A stretch of 52,641 nt of DNA, taken from assembly GCA_017453745.1 (NCBI GenBank), contig JAFTEH010000003.1, positions 1 through 52,641 on the forward strand, written 5' to 3'. A program made the translations under genes and the position numbers. Under the pieces are notes generated by a model, which ran no database searches, was not told where the DNA came from, and saw nothing but the letters and a program-made list of their open reading frames with translations. The DNA comes from Spirochaetaceae bacterium (GTDB lineage: Bacteria > Spirochaetota > Spirochaetia > Treponematales > Treponemataceae). This document shows, piece by piece, positions 23,892-32,404 of this stretch (the stretch's first letter is position 1; each line of letters begins with the position of its first letter).

Positions 23892-24665
23892 ATGGAAATT
23901 AAAAGCATTAATTGGGGAAACCCAAAACCATCTTTAAATTATAATTTTATTTTGGATGCATTTAGTAATACAAAAATAAACTCTAACCACACTTCGTCAA
24001 TACCATTAGCACAATATTGGAAAGATTATACAGACGGTATGCAAAAGCTCACCAAAAATTTGCATCTTGAAAGCAAAACTTGTGAGTTGTTTTTTGAATA
24101 CCCTACTCCCTCATTTTCTAACAATACGTCATCATTTACCGATTTGATGATTTTTACTGAAATTGCAAAAATAGCGATTGAGGCAAAATACACAGAAATT
24201 GTTGAAGATAAACACTATAATCCAATAATATCAAAATGGCTCAATGAAGGTACAAGTGATAATTCATTTGAAAATAGAAAGCATGTACTTACGCACTGGT
24301 GTGATATAATCATTAATAATGGTTTTACAAAAAAAGCCATCACGACTGATTCCAATATGCCGTATCAGTTTTTACATCGAACAGCTTCTGCATGTTTTGA
24401 CAATAAATCAAACGCCTTTGTTGTATATCAAGTGTTTTATGATTTAAATACAAAGCATTCATTAGACAACTTTAAGAATATTTTGCTTGCGGCAATAACA
24501 GAATTACAACCAGCCGAAAAGTTACACTTTTTCTTTCACACTGTTGAAATCACTAATAAAATAGAAAAAACTACTGATGATCTCGATAGTCTTTTCCCAA
24601 AAATTAAATTAGGTGAAAACCTCTTTCATTTTGGAAGCGAACAATTTACAGAACTAACAGGATAA
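23892..24665 (+). CDS. PD-(D/E)XK-like hypothetical protein
   Basis: A 257-residue protein. The segment SFTDLMIFTEIAKIAIEAKY contains an Asp followed by a Glu-Ala-Lys on a hydrophobic strand, the D...ExK pattern of PD-(D/E)XK nucleases, and it is preceded by ELFFEYPTPS. The rest is mixed helix and strand with no hallmark. It might be a restriction-type nuclease or a nucleic-acid-binding relative; I cannot name the family. It sits 16 bases after the interrupted gene and six bases before the next, so the cluster is transcribed together. Confidence 0.5.
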   Translation: MEIKSINWGNPKPSLNYNFILDAFSNTKINSNHTSSIPLAQYWKDYTDGMQKLTKNLHLESKTCELFFEYPTPSFSNNTSSFTDLMIFTEIAKIAIEAKYTEIVEDKHYNPIISKWLNEGTSDNSFENRKHVLTHWCDIIINNGFTKKAITTDSNMPYQFLHRTASACFDNKSNAFVVYQVFYDLNTKHSLDNFKNILLAAITELQPAEKLHFFFHTVEITNKIEKTTDDLDSLFPKIKLGENLFHFGSEQFTELTG

Positions 24666-24671
24666 AACAAC

Positions 24672-25256
24672 ATGAGAAAAATTTGGGTATTTCTGTTATT
24701 TATTGTAATGAATTCACACTTATCTGCTGAAAAATTAAAAATATCACAGGATGCAAATTTACGTTCAGAACCTAATAAAAATTCAAAATCAATAAAAGTT
24801 TTACTTGGTGGAACAATATGCGAAGGTGAATTATTTCAAGATAATAATGATTGGTACAAGGTCATTGTTGATGGTGATGTTGGTTTTGTCCATAAATCAC
24901 TTATAAATACCCCGTTTAGTTTAGGTTCATTTACGAAAAAACATCCATTGTTAATGCGCATCGCTTTTATCATTTTTTTGATAATTATAATTAAGATGGG
25001 TAGAAATTCAAAATGTCCTAGGTGTAATAAATGGTTTGCAGAAATAAAATTAAGTAAAAACTTAATTGATAGTGAAGGGCATTACAGTACCATTGATCGA
25101 ACAGATATAAAACGTAACAGCCAAGGAGAAAAAATCGGAACAATTGAAAGAAAAGAACAAGTTCATATGACTACAGATATATATCGTCAAAATTGTAAAT
25201 GTAGATTTTGTGGATACAAGTATTCATATAAAACACGTGAAACGTATGAGGGATAG
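24672..25256 (+). CDS. SH3b-domain membrane protein with zinc ribbon tail
   Basis: A 194-residue protein of unusual build. A signal peptide (1-19) is followed by a bacterial SH3 domain (about 20-78: DANLRSEPNKNSKSIKVL, then WYKVIVDGDVGFVHKSLI), a membrane helix (about 95-110: LLMRIAFIIFLIIIIKMG), and a tail with CPRC and CRFCG pairs that should bind zinc. The SH3b part would lie in the periplasm and the zinc ribbon in the cytoplasm. Function unknown; a sensor of wall or envelope state is one guess. It is the last gene of the plus-strand cluster. Confidence 0.7.
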   Translation: MRKIWVFLLFIVMNSHLSAEKLKISQDANLRSEPNKNSKSIKVLLGGTICEGELFQDNNDWYKVIVDGDVGFVHKSLINTPFSLGSFTKKHPLLMRIAFIIFLIIIIKMGRNSKCPRCNKWFAEIKLSKNLIDSEGHYSTIDRTDIKRNSQGEKIGTIERKEQVHMTTDIYRQNCKCRFCGYKYSYKTRETYEG

Positions 25257-25599
25257 TCCCACACACATACTCCATTGTACAGACTTAATGGAAATTATGA
25301 ATAATATGACAATCTATTTGGATACAAGAATTAGCATCAAACATCCTTAAATATTCAAGTGCAACTCATCAGGCTATCAACTTGCTACAATGTTATGTGG
25401 TTATGTACATGGGGAAAGATATATTTCAGTGGCTCTATTAAGCAATGCAAATACATGGCGGTATTGCGATGTTAGTGAATATTGATTATTTCCACTACGA
25501 GTTAATCAGTATATCTTTCTTTGTCTGTAGTTTCGCAATCATCGTTATTGGCTAGACTCACAATAATTCGAGAAATCACAAGAGCGATTTTGGCATTTG
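25257..25599. other. Stretch without a supported gene
   Basis: Short frames can be read on the plus strand (for example 31 codons beginning MLCGYVHGERYISVALLSNA) but none has a ribosome site or a recognisable domain. It is probably decayed coding DNA between the SH3b gene and the convergent toxin gene. Confidence 0.4.
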
Positions 25600-26016
25600 C
25601 TAATTTATCATACTAATAAAAATTTCTGGTGTAATTGCTGGAACTGATGAATTCTTAAAATCGGAAATATTTCTAGTAACGATATAGTCTAATCCGGCAG
25701 ATTCAGCATAGGAACTTTGCAAAGAGTCCTCAAAATCATTAAAGTTCAGATTGTTGGATGCTTCGATTATTCGTTGCTTATCTAATGTACAGACCTCAAA
25801 CATTTGGCATAATTTCAGAAAAACTGTACGACAATATTCTATGTCTCTTTTTTCTTTTTCATGTAAAACATAATACATATCAGAAAAGGAATGAGCGGCA
25901 ATATATCCATTAACAATAAAAAAACAATAATTTATAACTAATTTGGAATTTTCGTAAAATTCTGGCCGATGCAGGAAATAATCAATCAATATATTTATAT
26001 CAATTAAGATTTTCAT
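25600..26016 (-). CDS. PIN-domain toxin (VapC-like)
   Basis: A 138-residue PIN-domain RNase. The N-terminal MKILIDINILIDYF provides the first acidic residue, the central AHSFSDMYYVLHE the second, and DSLQSSYAESAGLDYIVTRN with the following DF the last acidic cluster. PIN toxins cleave RNA, often tRNA or rRNA. Its gene overlaps the preceding antitoxin gene by 17 bases, the classical toxin-antitoxin layout. Target unknown. Confidence 0.85.
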   Translation of the reverse strand: MKILIDINILIDYFLHRPEFYENSKLVINYCFFIVNGYIAAHSFSDMYYVLHEKEKRDIEYCRTVFLKLCQMFEVCTLDKQRIIEASNNLNFNDFEDSLQSSYAESAGLDYIVTRNISDFKNSSVPAITPEIFISMIN

Positions 26017-26269
26017 ATTTCTCCCATCGAATTACATTTTTTTCATTTTTATAATCATAACTTGCTGATTCAGAACTTGGGAACGATAAAGTTTCAAATT
26101 CAGCCCAAAGTTTTTGTGCTTGGTCATAGTCACGAAGTGTCTTAAATTTAGAAACCTTTTCTAAATCAATTTCGCTGCGTCGTTTCAAATAAAACACAAA
26201 ATCGCTCACTTCGGCAATTTGGGCTTCTGGTAATGTTTTAATTTCCTCAATTAGTGTTTCATAAGTCAT
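26000..26269 (-). CDS. Antitoxin of the PIN toxin pair (DUF2281-like)
   Basis: An 89-residue protein whose N-terminal half (EIKTLPEAQIAEVSDFVFYL then KRRSE) is the helical motif of DUF2281-type antitoxins: a Leu-Pro turn followed by an amphipathic helix ending in a hydrophobic FVFYLK. The acidic C-terminal half would wrap the toxin. It is the first gene of the pair and probably represses its own promoter at 26290-26318. Confidence 0.8.
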   Translation of the reverse strand: MTYETLIEEIKTLPEAQIAEVSDFVFYLKRRSEIDLEKVSKFKTLRDYDQAQKLWAEFETLSFPSSESASYDYKNEKNVIRWEKYENLN

Positions 26270-26289
26270 AAATCTTATCTCTGGCTACG

Positions 26290-26318
26290 ATTATATCATC
26301 TTGTAACTAAAAAAACAA
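26290..26318 (-). promoter_or_regulatory. Promoter of the toxin-antitoxin pair
   Basis: On the minus strand TTGTTT (26313-26318), 17 bases, TATAAT (26290-26295). An inverted TTGTTTT...AGTTACAAG pairing around the -35 may be the autoregulatory site. Confidence 0.6.
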
Positions 26319-26368
26319 GTGGCAGAAAACCTTAAATCTCGTAATTCGTGTTATTCATTAGATTCAGC

Positions 26369-27400
26369 CTAAACCTCTTTATTTTTTATCATAGCAATAA
26401 TACCGGCAATCTTTGAGGGATACACATAGTTTTCTCCTGACCTCTTTAATCTGCCATGAGAGACGGCAAACATAATATCATTGTAATGAATACTTTCCGT
26501 TTCATAGTAATTGTCTTCTGCCATGACAATGCACTGATGTATTTCCTGTGAACTTAAAGTTTTGATATTTCCCAAATGCATTAGCGGAGAGCCTGTATTC
26601 CCAAGAAAAAAATCTAACTTATAATCTATATGAAAGAACGCCGTGCTCTTGCTTGTCAACTCCTCTCTTAATACATCAGCATGTACTGTCTGGATAATGG
26701 TTTCTTCGTTGTATAATGTTACTTGCTTTTCTATGTCGGATACATCCACTTTTCTTGAAAGCAAAAATGCAATAACATCTACAAACTCGCATTTGTTTAA
26801 GCGGATATGTTGATACTTCATCAATCGGGGTGTGGGAAAATAATCAGGGATTACAGGTAAAATACTATCATAGTGTATGTGCGAAAGTATGTAAGACATG
26901 TCCTCTAGCTCGCTCACTAGTTTTTTGCTCATCATCAAACTTACCCATATTTTAAAATCATGCTCACGAAATAATTTACTTGCCGCAATTATGGATTCTA
27001 ATCCATGACTATTGTTTACGATTTTATCATGTGTATCACGATTTCCGTGAATTGCAAAGCTCACATAATCCCACGCATTTCTTTTTAAAATATCAAAAAG
27101 TTCAGTTTGTTTGCTATGAGTTAAAAAAGCAATTCCGGTTGTGCTCCCATGATGATAATAAGCACTTTTATAATTTTGCTCAACACATGTGAGTATTTGT
27201 AGTGCATCAGGATGATTAAATAGTTCGTTGTCAAGTGTAAAAGAAATATGCCCTTTTAAGTTTTCAAAACTAAGACTAAGTTTTTCCATGCACAAGCGAA
27301 AATCTTGAAAACTCATTGCTGGTGCTTTCCCACCATTAACATAGCAATGCATACAAGTCGTATTACAACCTGCTACTAAAATATCTATGTTGTATTCCAT
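26369..27400 (-). CDS. Radical SAM protein
   Basis: A 343-residue radical SAM enzyme. The cluster-binding motif is CNTTCMHC near residues 12-19 (C-x3-C-x2-C), preceded by MEYNIDILVAG. Further strands (HISFTLDNELFNHPDALQIL, WDYVSFAIHG) fit the partial TIM barrel. It lacks an obvious SPASM or second cluster domain: cysteines after the motif are few. The product is not evident; a close operon partner is a nitrilase-type amidohydrolase 58 bases upstream, so the two may work on one metabolite. There is no good ribosome site, so expression may rely on coupling. Confidence 0.8.
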   Translation of the reverse strand: MEYNIDILVAGCNTTCMHCYVNGGKAPAMSFQDFRLCMEKLSLSFENLKGHISFTLDNELFNHPDALQILTCVEQNYKSAYYHHGSTTGIAFLTHSKQTELFDILKRNAWDYVSFAIHGNRDTHDKIVNNSHGLESIIAASKLFREHDFKIWVSLMMSKKLVSELEDMSYILSHIHYDSILPVIPDYFPTPRLMKYQHIRLNKCEFVDVIAFLLSRKVDVSDIEKQVTLYNEETIIQTVHADVLREELTSKSTAFFHIDYKLDFFLGNTGSPLMHLGNIKTLSSQEIHQCIVMAEDNYYETESIHYNDIMFAVSHGRLKRSGENYVYPSKIAGIIAMIKNKEV

Positions 27401-27458
27401 ATTACATTGCTATGAGTATATTTATTTTGAGCAATAAAACTAGCAAGTGCGTATCGAA

Positions 27459-28181
27459 TTATTCACTCACCTTAATATCATCTATTATTAAAACCTGTTC
27501 TCTATCATAGTCCATCTGGCTTACTATGTAACCGCTTGTAAAATAAAACGCTCCACCGTGTGAAACGGGGTTATCAGAAAGAGAGTTTATCATCAACACA
27601 TGAGGGGCGACCTTTGCTACTTGTTTAGCATACTCAGTTTCTTCTTTCTTCCAATCCGCTAAACTAAAATTCACATATACTGGCCAAATGAGTATGTTTT
27701 CAGTTTTGAACTTTTCAGGATAGTCCCACACATCACCACAAAGTGCTACACCAAATCTTTCACCTTGTAGTTCAAAATGCTCTATGGTTTTACCTTCTTG
27801 GTAATGTGAGTCAGTTTTACCATATTCTTTCCAGCCTTTCGAAATGCGCCGATAGTTATACATCAGTGTCCCCTCACTGAACACAGCGTATGACGAAAAA
27901 AGCACATCGGCATCTCTTTCGATATAGCCTATACCTATCGCCGTATTGTATGTCGCACTATAACGAGCGAGCCTTTGCATCTCAGGCGAGTGTTGGCTTA
28001 CCGCAATGAGTGCATCTTTATTGTATTCCCATGTTAGTGCATCAAAACCTTGAAGAAATGTTTCTCCAAAGAGAAGCATATCAACTTTGCTAGACGCTTC
28101 TTTTAAAGCTTTTTCCACTTGGCATATATTGTATTCCACATCAGAATTGATAAACCGATACGGTGCTAATCCTATTCGCAT
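27459..28181 (-). CDS. Nitrilase-superfamily amidohydrolase
   Basis: A 240-residue carbon-nitrogen hydrolase. The catalytic triad is complete: Glu in MLLFGETFLQGFD, Lys in RRISKGWKEYGKT and Cys in VALCGDVWD. Such enzymes split amides or nitriles. GGGGAG six bases before ATG 28179-28181 fixes the start; the ATG seven codons earlier lacks a site. The promoter is covered by two TACTACA direct repeats (28225-28246), the half-site of the palindromes at 9087 and 23087. Likely co-transcribed with the radical SAM gene. Confidence 0.88.
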   Translation of the reverse strand: MRIGLAPYRFINSDVEYNICQVEKALKEASSKVDMLLFGETFLQGFDALTWEYNKDALIAVSQHSPEMQRLARYSATYNTAIGIGYIERDADVLFSSYAVFSEGTLMYNYRRISKGWKEYGKTDSHYQEGKTIEHFELQGERFGVALCGDVWDYPEKFKTENILIWPVYVNFSLADWKKEETEYAKQVAKVAPHVLMINSLSDNPVSHGGAFYFTSGYIVSQMDYDREQVLIIDDIKVSE

Positions 28182-28220
28182 ACATTGCTCCCCAATGTCC
28201 ATTCGTTTTTTAATTTTAAG

Positions 28221-28246
28221 ATTATACTACAAATTGTACTACAAAT
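28221..28246 (-). promoter_or_regulatory. Nitrilase promoter covered by TACTACA direct repeats
   Basis: On the minus strand TATAAT (28221-28226) is the -10. Two direct repeats TACTACAAAT (28225-28234 and 28237-28246 on the plus strand, 12-base period) cover the -10 and spacer. A TTCATT at the right distance is the only -35 candidate, so a bound protein would block or remodel the promoter. Confidence 0.55.
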
Positions 28247-28292
28247 GAAGTATTTTTTATAGGGATTTTTTTTATATATCTTGCATTTTCTA

Positions 28293-28339
28293 TTGACAAA
28301 AATTTGTAAATATGTTATATAGCGCTTACATATTGTAAG
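28293..28339 (+). promoter_or_regulatory. Promoter and operator of the siderophore uptake operon
   Basis: TTGACA (28293-28298), 17 bases, TATATA (28316-28321). Immediately after the -10 lies an inverted repeat CTTACA-TAT-TGTAAG (28325-28339), placed at the transcription start where a repressor would block. It does not look like a Fur box, so another metal-dependent repressor is possible. Confidence 0.75.
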
Positions 28340-28375
28340 GTATGGATAACATATTACTATTCAGAGGAGTTTGAT

Positions 28376-29365
28376 ATGAAAAAAACATATTTTGTACTAG
28401 TTGCACTGTGCGTGCTACTCTTTGGTACCGGCTGTTCTAAACAGGAAACAGTTGAACCCCAAACGGTAGCAAAAGCAACAATAGTCGTTAAGGACGAGTT
28501 CGGCGAGGTCGAAGTACCGGTAAAACCAGAAAAAGTAGTTTCACTTGACAACCGAACTTTTGAAACACTATATAACTGGGGTGTAAAACTTGTTGCAGCT
28601 CCAAAGGCTGTTATGCCAGCAACATCATTGTATCGAACTGATGATACAATCTTGGATATTGGAAATCACCGTGAGCCTAACCTTGAAATCATTGCACAAG
28701 TAAATCCCGACCTCGTTATTGTTGGACAGCGTTTTGCAGGCTACTATAACGATATTAAAGCACTTGTTCCAAATGCTGCTGTTATAAGCCTAAACATAGA
28801 TGTAAGCGAAAAGTCAAGCCAACCAGGTCAATCACTCATAAACGGACTAAAAGAAAATACCGCATTACTTGGGCGGATTTTCGGCAAGGAAAATGAAGCA
28901 CAAGCTCTCGCAAAACGCTTTGATGAAACGGTTAGTGCTGTGAGGGAAGCCTATGACAAAACATCAAAGGTACTTGCAGTAAATGTGTCAGGTGGCGAAG
29001 TCGGATTTATCGCACCAAAGTTTGGACGCGTATGGGGACCTTGGTATGAGGTGTTTAATTGGGTACCAGCCCTTTCAGTTGACAACGCAAGTACTAACCA
29101 CAAAGGCGATGCTGTTTCACTTGAAGCAATAGCGTCAAGTAATCCCGACTATATTGTAGTCCTTGACAGAGATGCAGGCACAAATAAAGATCCTAATGCA
29201 CCTGGTCCTGCTCGTGATGTTATCGAAAATTCAGCCGTATTAAAAAATGTCCGAGCAATTAATGAGGGCAAGATAGTGTACGCCCCGAATGACACTTATA
29301 CAAACGAAGGAATTGAAACATACATTGAGATTTTAGAATCATTAAAAACATTGTTTTCAAAATAA
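28376..29365 (+). CDS. Siderophore ABC transporter substrate-binding lipoprotein (YclQ/FatB/CeuA-like)
   Basis: A 329-residue lipoprotein that captures an iron-siderophore outside the inner membrane. A signal peptide ends in the lipobox LFGTGC, with Cys20 as the lipid anchor. Conserved family parts are VPVKPEKVVSLDNRTFETLY, EIIAQVNPDLVIVGQRF near residues 105-120 and YIEILESL at the end; spacing matches helical-backbone type III binding proteins. It is the first gene of the uptake operon and is separated from the permease by a long stem-loop. Catechol-type ligands such as petrobactin are bound by the best-known relatives; the ligand here is unknown. Confidence 0.88.
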   Translation: MKKTYFVLVALCVLLFGTGCSKQETVEPQTVAKATIVVKDEFGEVEVPVKPEKVVSLDNRTFETLYNWGVKLVAAPKAVMPATSLYRTDDTILDIGNHREPNLEIIAQVNPDLVIVGQRFAGYYNDIKALVPNAAVISLNIDVSEKSSQPGQSLINGLKENTALLGRIFGKENEAQALAKRFDETVSAVREAYDKTSKVLAVNVSGGEVGFIAPKFGRVWGPWYEVFNWVPALSVDNASTNHKGDAVSLEAIASSNPDYIVVLDRDAGTNKDPNAPGPARDVIENSAVLKNVRAINEGKIVYAPNDTYTNEGIETYIEILESLKTLFSK

Positions 29366-29380
29366 TAACAACACAGCTAG

Positions 29381-29439
29381 TCATTAAACAATATAATAAA
29401 TTCCTTTCCATAATTTCCATAACTTATATTGTTTAATGA
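29381..29439 (+). repeat. Long stem-loop between binding protein and permease genes
   Basis: Sixteen bases, TCATTAAACAATATAA (29381-29396), are perfectly complementary to 29424-29439, with a 27-base loop. There is no T tail. In an uptake operon such a structure typically protects the 5' transcript so that more binding protein than permease is made. Confidence 0.8.
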
Positions 29440-29489
29440 TGATGCTGTTCTTCGTTTTTACATTTTATTTGTATGTTAAGAGATAAGGT

Positions 29490-30473
29490 ATGATACAAAA
29501 GACCACGACCGCTACTGAAAGAAGCACAAAAGTTTTTACTTTCTCGTTTATATCGGCACTTATCGGTGTATGTATACTGGCTCTCATTTCCATCCACATA
29601 GGCTTTTATAATATCTATGCTTCAAAAGAAGGATGGAACATGCTTTTTATTACACGCATACCCCGAACGCTTTCTTTAATTTTGACAGGAATAGCTATGT
29701 CAGTCAGTGGGCTTGTCATGCAACGCATTACTCAAAACCGCATGGTTGAGCCTACAACAACAGGTACAATTGAATGGGCAGGACTTGGGCTTTTATGCGT
29801 TTACATAATAGTGCCGGCTCCGAGTTTATTGCTTAGGATGGGAGCGGCTATTGTATGTTCATTTACCGGCACAATGATATTCTTTTTGCTGTTGCGACGC
29901 ATTAGACTTAAATCATCGGCAATGGTACCCATCGTTGGTATGATGTGTGGGGCTGTCATTTCAGCCTTGAGTTCTTTTTTGAGTTTACAGTTTAACGCAA
30001 GTCAAGTTATTCAAAATTGGTTTGTCGGTAGTTTTTCTGGAGTACAAATAGGTCGGTATGAGTATCTATACCTCATTATTATCATCACGGTATGTATCTA
30101 TGCCTATGCACACCACATTGCCGTTGTTGGTTTAGGCAAAGATATTGCGACTAATTTAGGGGTTAATTACAATCGGGTTGTACTCGTCGGCACAGCTTTA
30201 GTTTCGCTTGCAGTCGGAATAGTATCAGCAGTTGTCGGGAATCTCCCTTTTTTAGGGCTCATCGTACCAAACATCGTATCCATTGTTCGTGGTGATAATA
30301 TAAAGACAAATCTTCCGTGGGTATGTGTGTTGGGAACAGGTGCTGTTATCTTATGCGACATTTTATCTCGTGTTGTAATAGAGCCTTTTGAAGTACCTGT
30401 TTCACTCATCTTGGGGACAATAGGAGCACTCATTTTTACCGTATTACTTTTACGCGAGCGAAGGCGCTCATGA
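29490..30473 (+). CDS. FecCD-family siderophore permease (YclN-like)
   Basis: A 327-residue permease with nine or ten membrane helices. Family marks are FITRIPRTLSLILTGIAMSV, LGKDIATNLGVNYNRV and GNLPFLGLIVPNIVSIVRGD, the last forming the coupling region for the ATPase. It pairs with the next gene product to make the channel. The gene lies 124 bases after the lipoprotein gene, beyond the stem-loop. Confidence 0.9.
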   Translation: MIQKTTTATERSTKVFTFSFISALIGVCILALISIHIGFYNIYASKEGWNMLFITRIPRTLSLILTGIAMSVSGLVMQRITQNRMVEPTTTGTIEWAGLGLLCVYIIVPAPSLLLRMGAAIVCSFTGTMIFFLLLRRIRLKSSAMVPIVGMMCGAVISALSSFLSLQFNASQVIQNWFVGSFSGVQIGRYEYLYLIIIITVCIYAYAHHIAVVGLGKDIATNLGVNYNRVVLVGTALVSLAVGIVSAVVGNLPFLGLIVPNIVSIVRGDNIKTNLPWVCVLGTGAVILCDILSRVVIEPFEVPVSLILGTIGALIFTVLLLRERRRS

Positions 30474-30522
30474 TACAGTAAGATACATACATTATTTTTA
30501 AATTATGTTTACGGAGCAGAGA

Positions 30523-31554
30523 ATGACAAAACAGACACAGATAAATGAGAGCGCACGCATATCGACTGCCTTTCGCACAAAAAAAGAATGGCGTAATTTT
30601 TTACTTTTATTTTTAAGTATGTCAGTCATCGCATTACTGTGCACAATAGGTTTATTAGTATACAAAAATCCTGTGCCAATGACTTCCCCATCTTTTTTCC
30701 CAATAGTACGCAGGCGAATCGTTGCTGTTATCGCTATGATTTTAGCAGCTCTCTGTCAGAGTACAGCAACCCTAACATTCCAGTCGATTACAAATAATCG
30801 CGTTATAACTCCATCACTACTGGGGTTTGATGCTTTGTATGCCGCTTGTAATACGGCTGTTGTATTTTTTTTCGGCACCAAAACATTAATCGCACTTGAC
30901 GGGCTTCCAGCCTTTTGTGTGCAAGTTATCCTCATGGTGTTTCTTGCGGCAATGCTATACGGTACACTTTTGCGTGACAGTGGACGCGATATGCAGTTTG
31001 TACTTCTTATCGGAATTGTTATTGGAACTGGTTTGCGTTCGGTTGCATCATTTATGCGTCGTGTTTTAGAACCTTCGGAATTTGATGTGCTTCAGGCAAA
31101 ACTATTTGGTTCAGTTAATAACGCTGACCCATCATATTTTTATGCAGCAATTCCTCTCGTCGTTATTTCTATCATTATGCTCTATGCTTATGCTCCGAAA
31201 TTAAATGTACTATCGCTTGGGAAAGATGTATCAACTGTGCTCGGGCTTCACCACCGATTTCATCTTTTGGTGTTACTGTCATTGGTAAGCGTATTGATGG
31301 CTGTATCAACTGCCCTTGTCGGCTCTCTTACCTTTTATGGTTTTTTAGTTGTAACGCTCGTGTATAGATTGGTTCCAACATACGATCACCGCTACCTGTA
31401 CCCTATGGCTATCGTTCTCGCATTTCTTATAATTACGGCGGCATATTTTTGTATGTACCATATCTTTCATGCACAAGGAGTTGTAACAATTATCATTGAG
31501 CTATTTGGTGGAGTTGTCTTTTTGGCAATGATTTTAAAAAAGAGTGCATACTAA
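30523..31554 (+). CDS. FecCD-family siderophore permease (YclO-like)
   Basis: A 343-residue permease, second half of the channel. Family marks are VRRRIVAVIAMILAALCQST, FQSITNNRVITPSLLGFDAL and LGKDVSTVLGLHHR. The ATG at 30523 follows GGAG by six bases; an ATG six codons earlier precedes that site and is unlikely. The divergent YclN/YclO pairing (two unlike permeases) is typical of the petrobactin type of transporter. Confidence 0.9.
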   Translation: MTKQTQINESARISTAFRTKKEWRNFLLLFLSMSVIALLCTIGLLVYKNPVPMTSPSFFPIVRRRIVAVIAMILAALCQSTATLTFQSITNNRVITPSLLGFDALYAACNTAVVFFFGTKTLIALDGLPAFCVQVILMVFLAAMLYGTLLRDSGRDMQFVLLIGIVIGTGLRSVASFMRRVLEPSEFDVLQAKLFGSVNNADPSYFYAAIPLVVISIIMLYAYAPKLNVLSLGKDVSTVLGLHHRFHLLVLLSLVSVLMAVSTALVGSLTFYGFLVVTLVYRLVPTYDHRYLYPMAIVLAFLIITAAYFCMYHIFHAQGVVTIIIELFGGVVFLAMILKKSAY

Positions 31555-31596
31555 ACTATCTGTATCAGGTAACAACATTAACAAGAAGGAGTATCG

Positions 31597-32349
31597 ATGA
31601 TTCAATTACACAATGTCAAAAAAACATACGCAAAAGAAGTTTCTATAGGTCCACTTTCTATAGACTTTCCTTCGGGTGGGTTTACAGCTATTATTGGTCC
31701 AAACGGTGCGGGCAAGTCTACAACATTGCACATGATTGGGAGGCTTTTAAAAATGGACGAGGGTAGCATTTCCGTAGCGTCAATGGATGTAAGCCGAGCC
31801 GATTCTAATGCCCTTGCACGAGTGCTGACAATTCTCCGTCAAGAAAATCATTTTATCACACGCCTTACCGTGCGGCAACTTGTCGGATTCGGGCGGTTCC
31901 CCTATTCACACGGCAGGCTCACCGAAGAAGATGAAACTATCATATCACGATACATAGATTTTTTCGGTTTAGAAAAACTTGAACACAGATACTTGACAGA
32001 ATTATCCGGTGGGCAACGACAACGCAGCTATGTCGCTATGGTGCTCGCACAGGAAACTCAATATGTACTACTTGACGAGCCGTTAAACAATCTTGACGTT
32101 GCACACTCGGTTTCTATGATGCAACATTTACGAGCGGTGTGTGATACTTTTGGTAAAACCATTATCGCGGTTATGCATGACATTAACTTTGCCGCACAGT
32201 ATGCCGATTCAATATGCTGTATGAAAGATGGCTCAGTCGTTGCATTCGGTCCAGTATCTGAAATAATGAACGGCGAACTTTTGAGTAACATCTATGACAC
32301 GCATATTGACATCATCGAAACACCTCGTGGCTCACTTGCAATCTATTAG
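31597..32349 (+). CDS. Siderophore ABC transporter ATPase (YclP-like)
   Basis: A 250-residue ATPase. Walker [10 protein letters not shown], signature LSGGQRQR, Walker B YVLLDEPL and H-loop VMHDIN are all intact. AAGGAG precedes the ATG. It energises uptake through the two FecCD permeases. The four genes form a complete transporter; no TonB-dependent outer-membrane receptor lies nearby. Confidence 0.93.
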   Translation: MIQLHNVKKTYAKEVSIGPLSIDFPSGGFTAIIGPNGAGKSTTLHMIGRLLKMDEGSISVASMDVSRADSNALARVLTILRQENHFITRLTVRQLVGFGRFPYSHGRLTEEDETIISRYIDFFGLEKLEHRYLTELSGGQRQRSYVAMVLAQETQYVLLDEPLNNLDVAHSVSMMQHLRAVCDTFGKTIIAVMHDINFAAQYADSICCMKDGSVVAFGPVSEIMNGELLSNIYDTHIDIIETPRGSLAIY

Positions 32350-32404
32350 CATGAAAACTATGCACATAAGTAAGAGAGCGTTGTTAGGTTAAAGGAATTA
32401 TACT

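Noticed and set aside
28325-28339. Fur box before the siderophore operon
   Set aside because: The inverted repeat CTTACA-TAT-TGTAAG does not match the GATAATGATAATCATTATC pattern or its 7-1-7 form.
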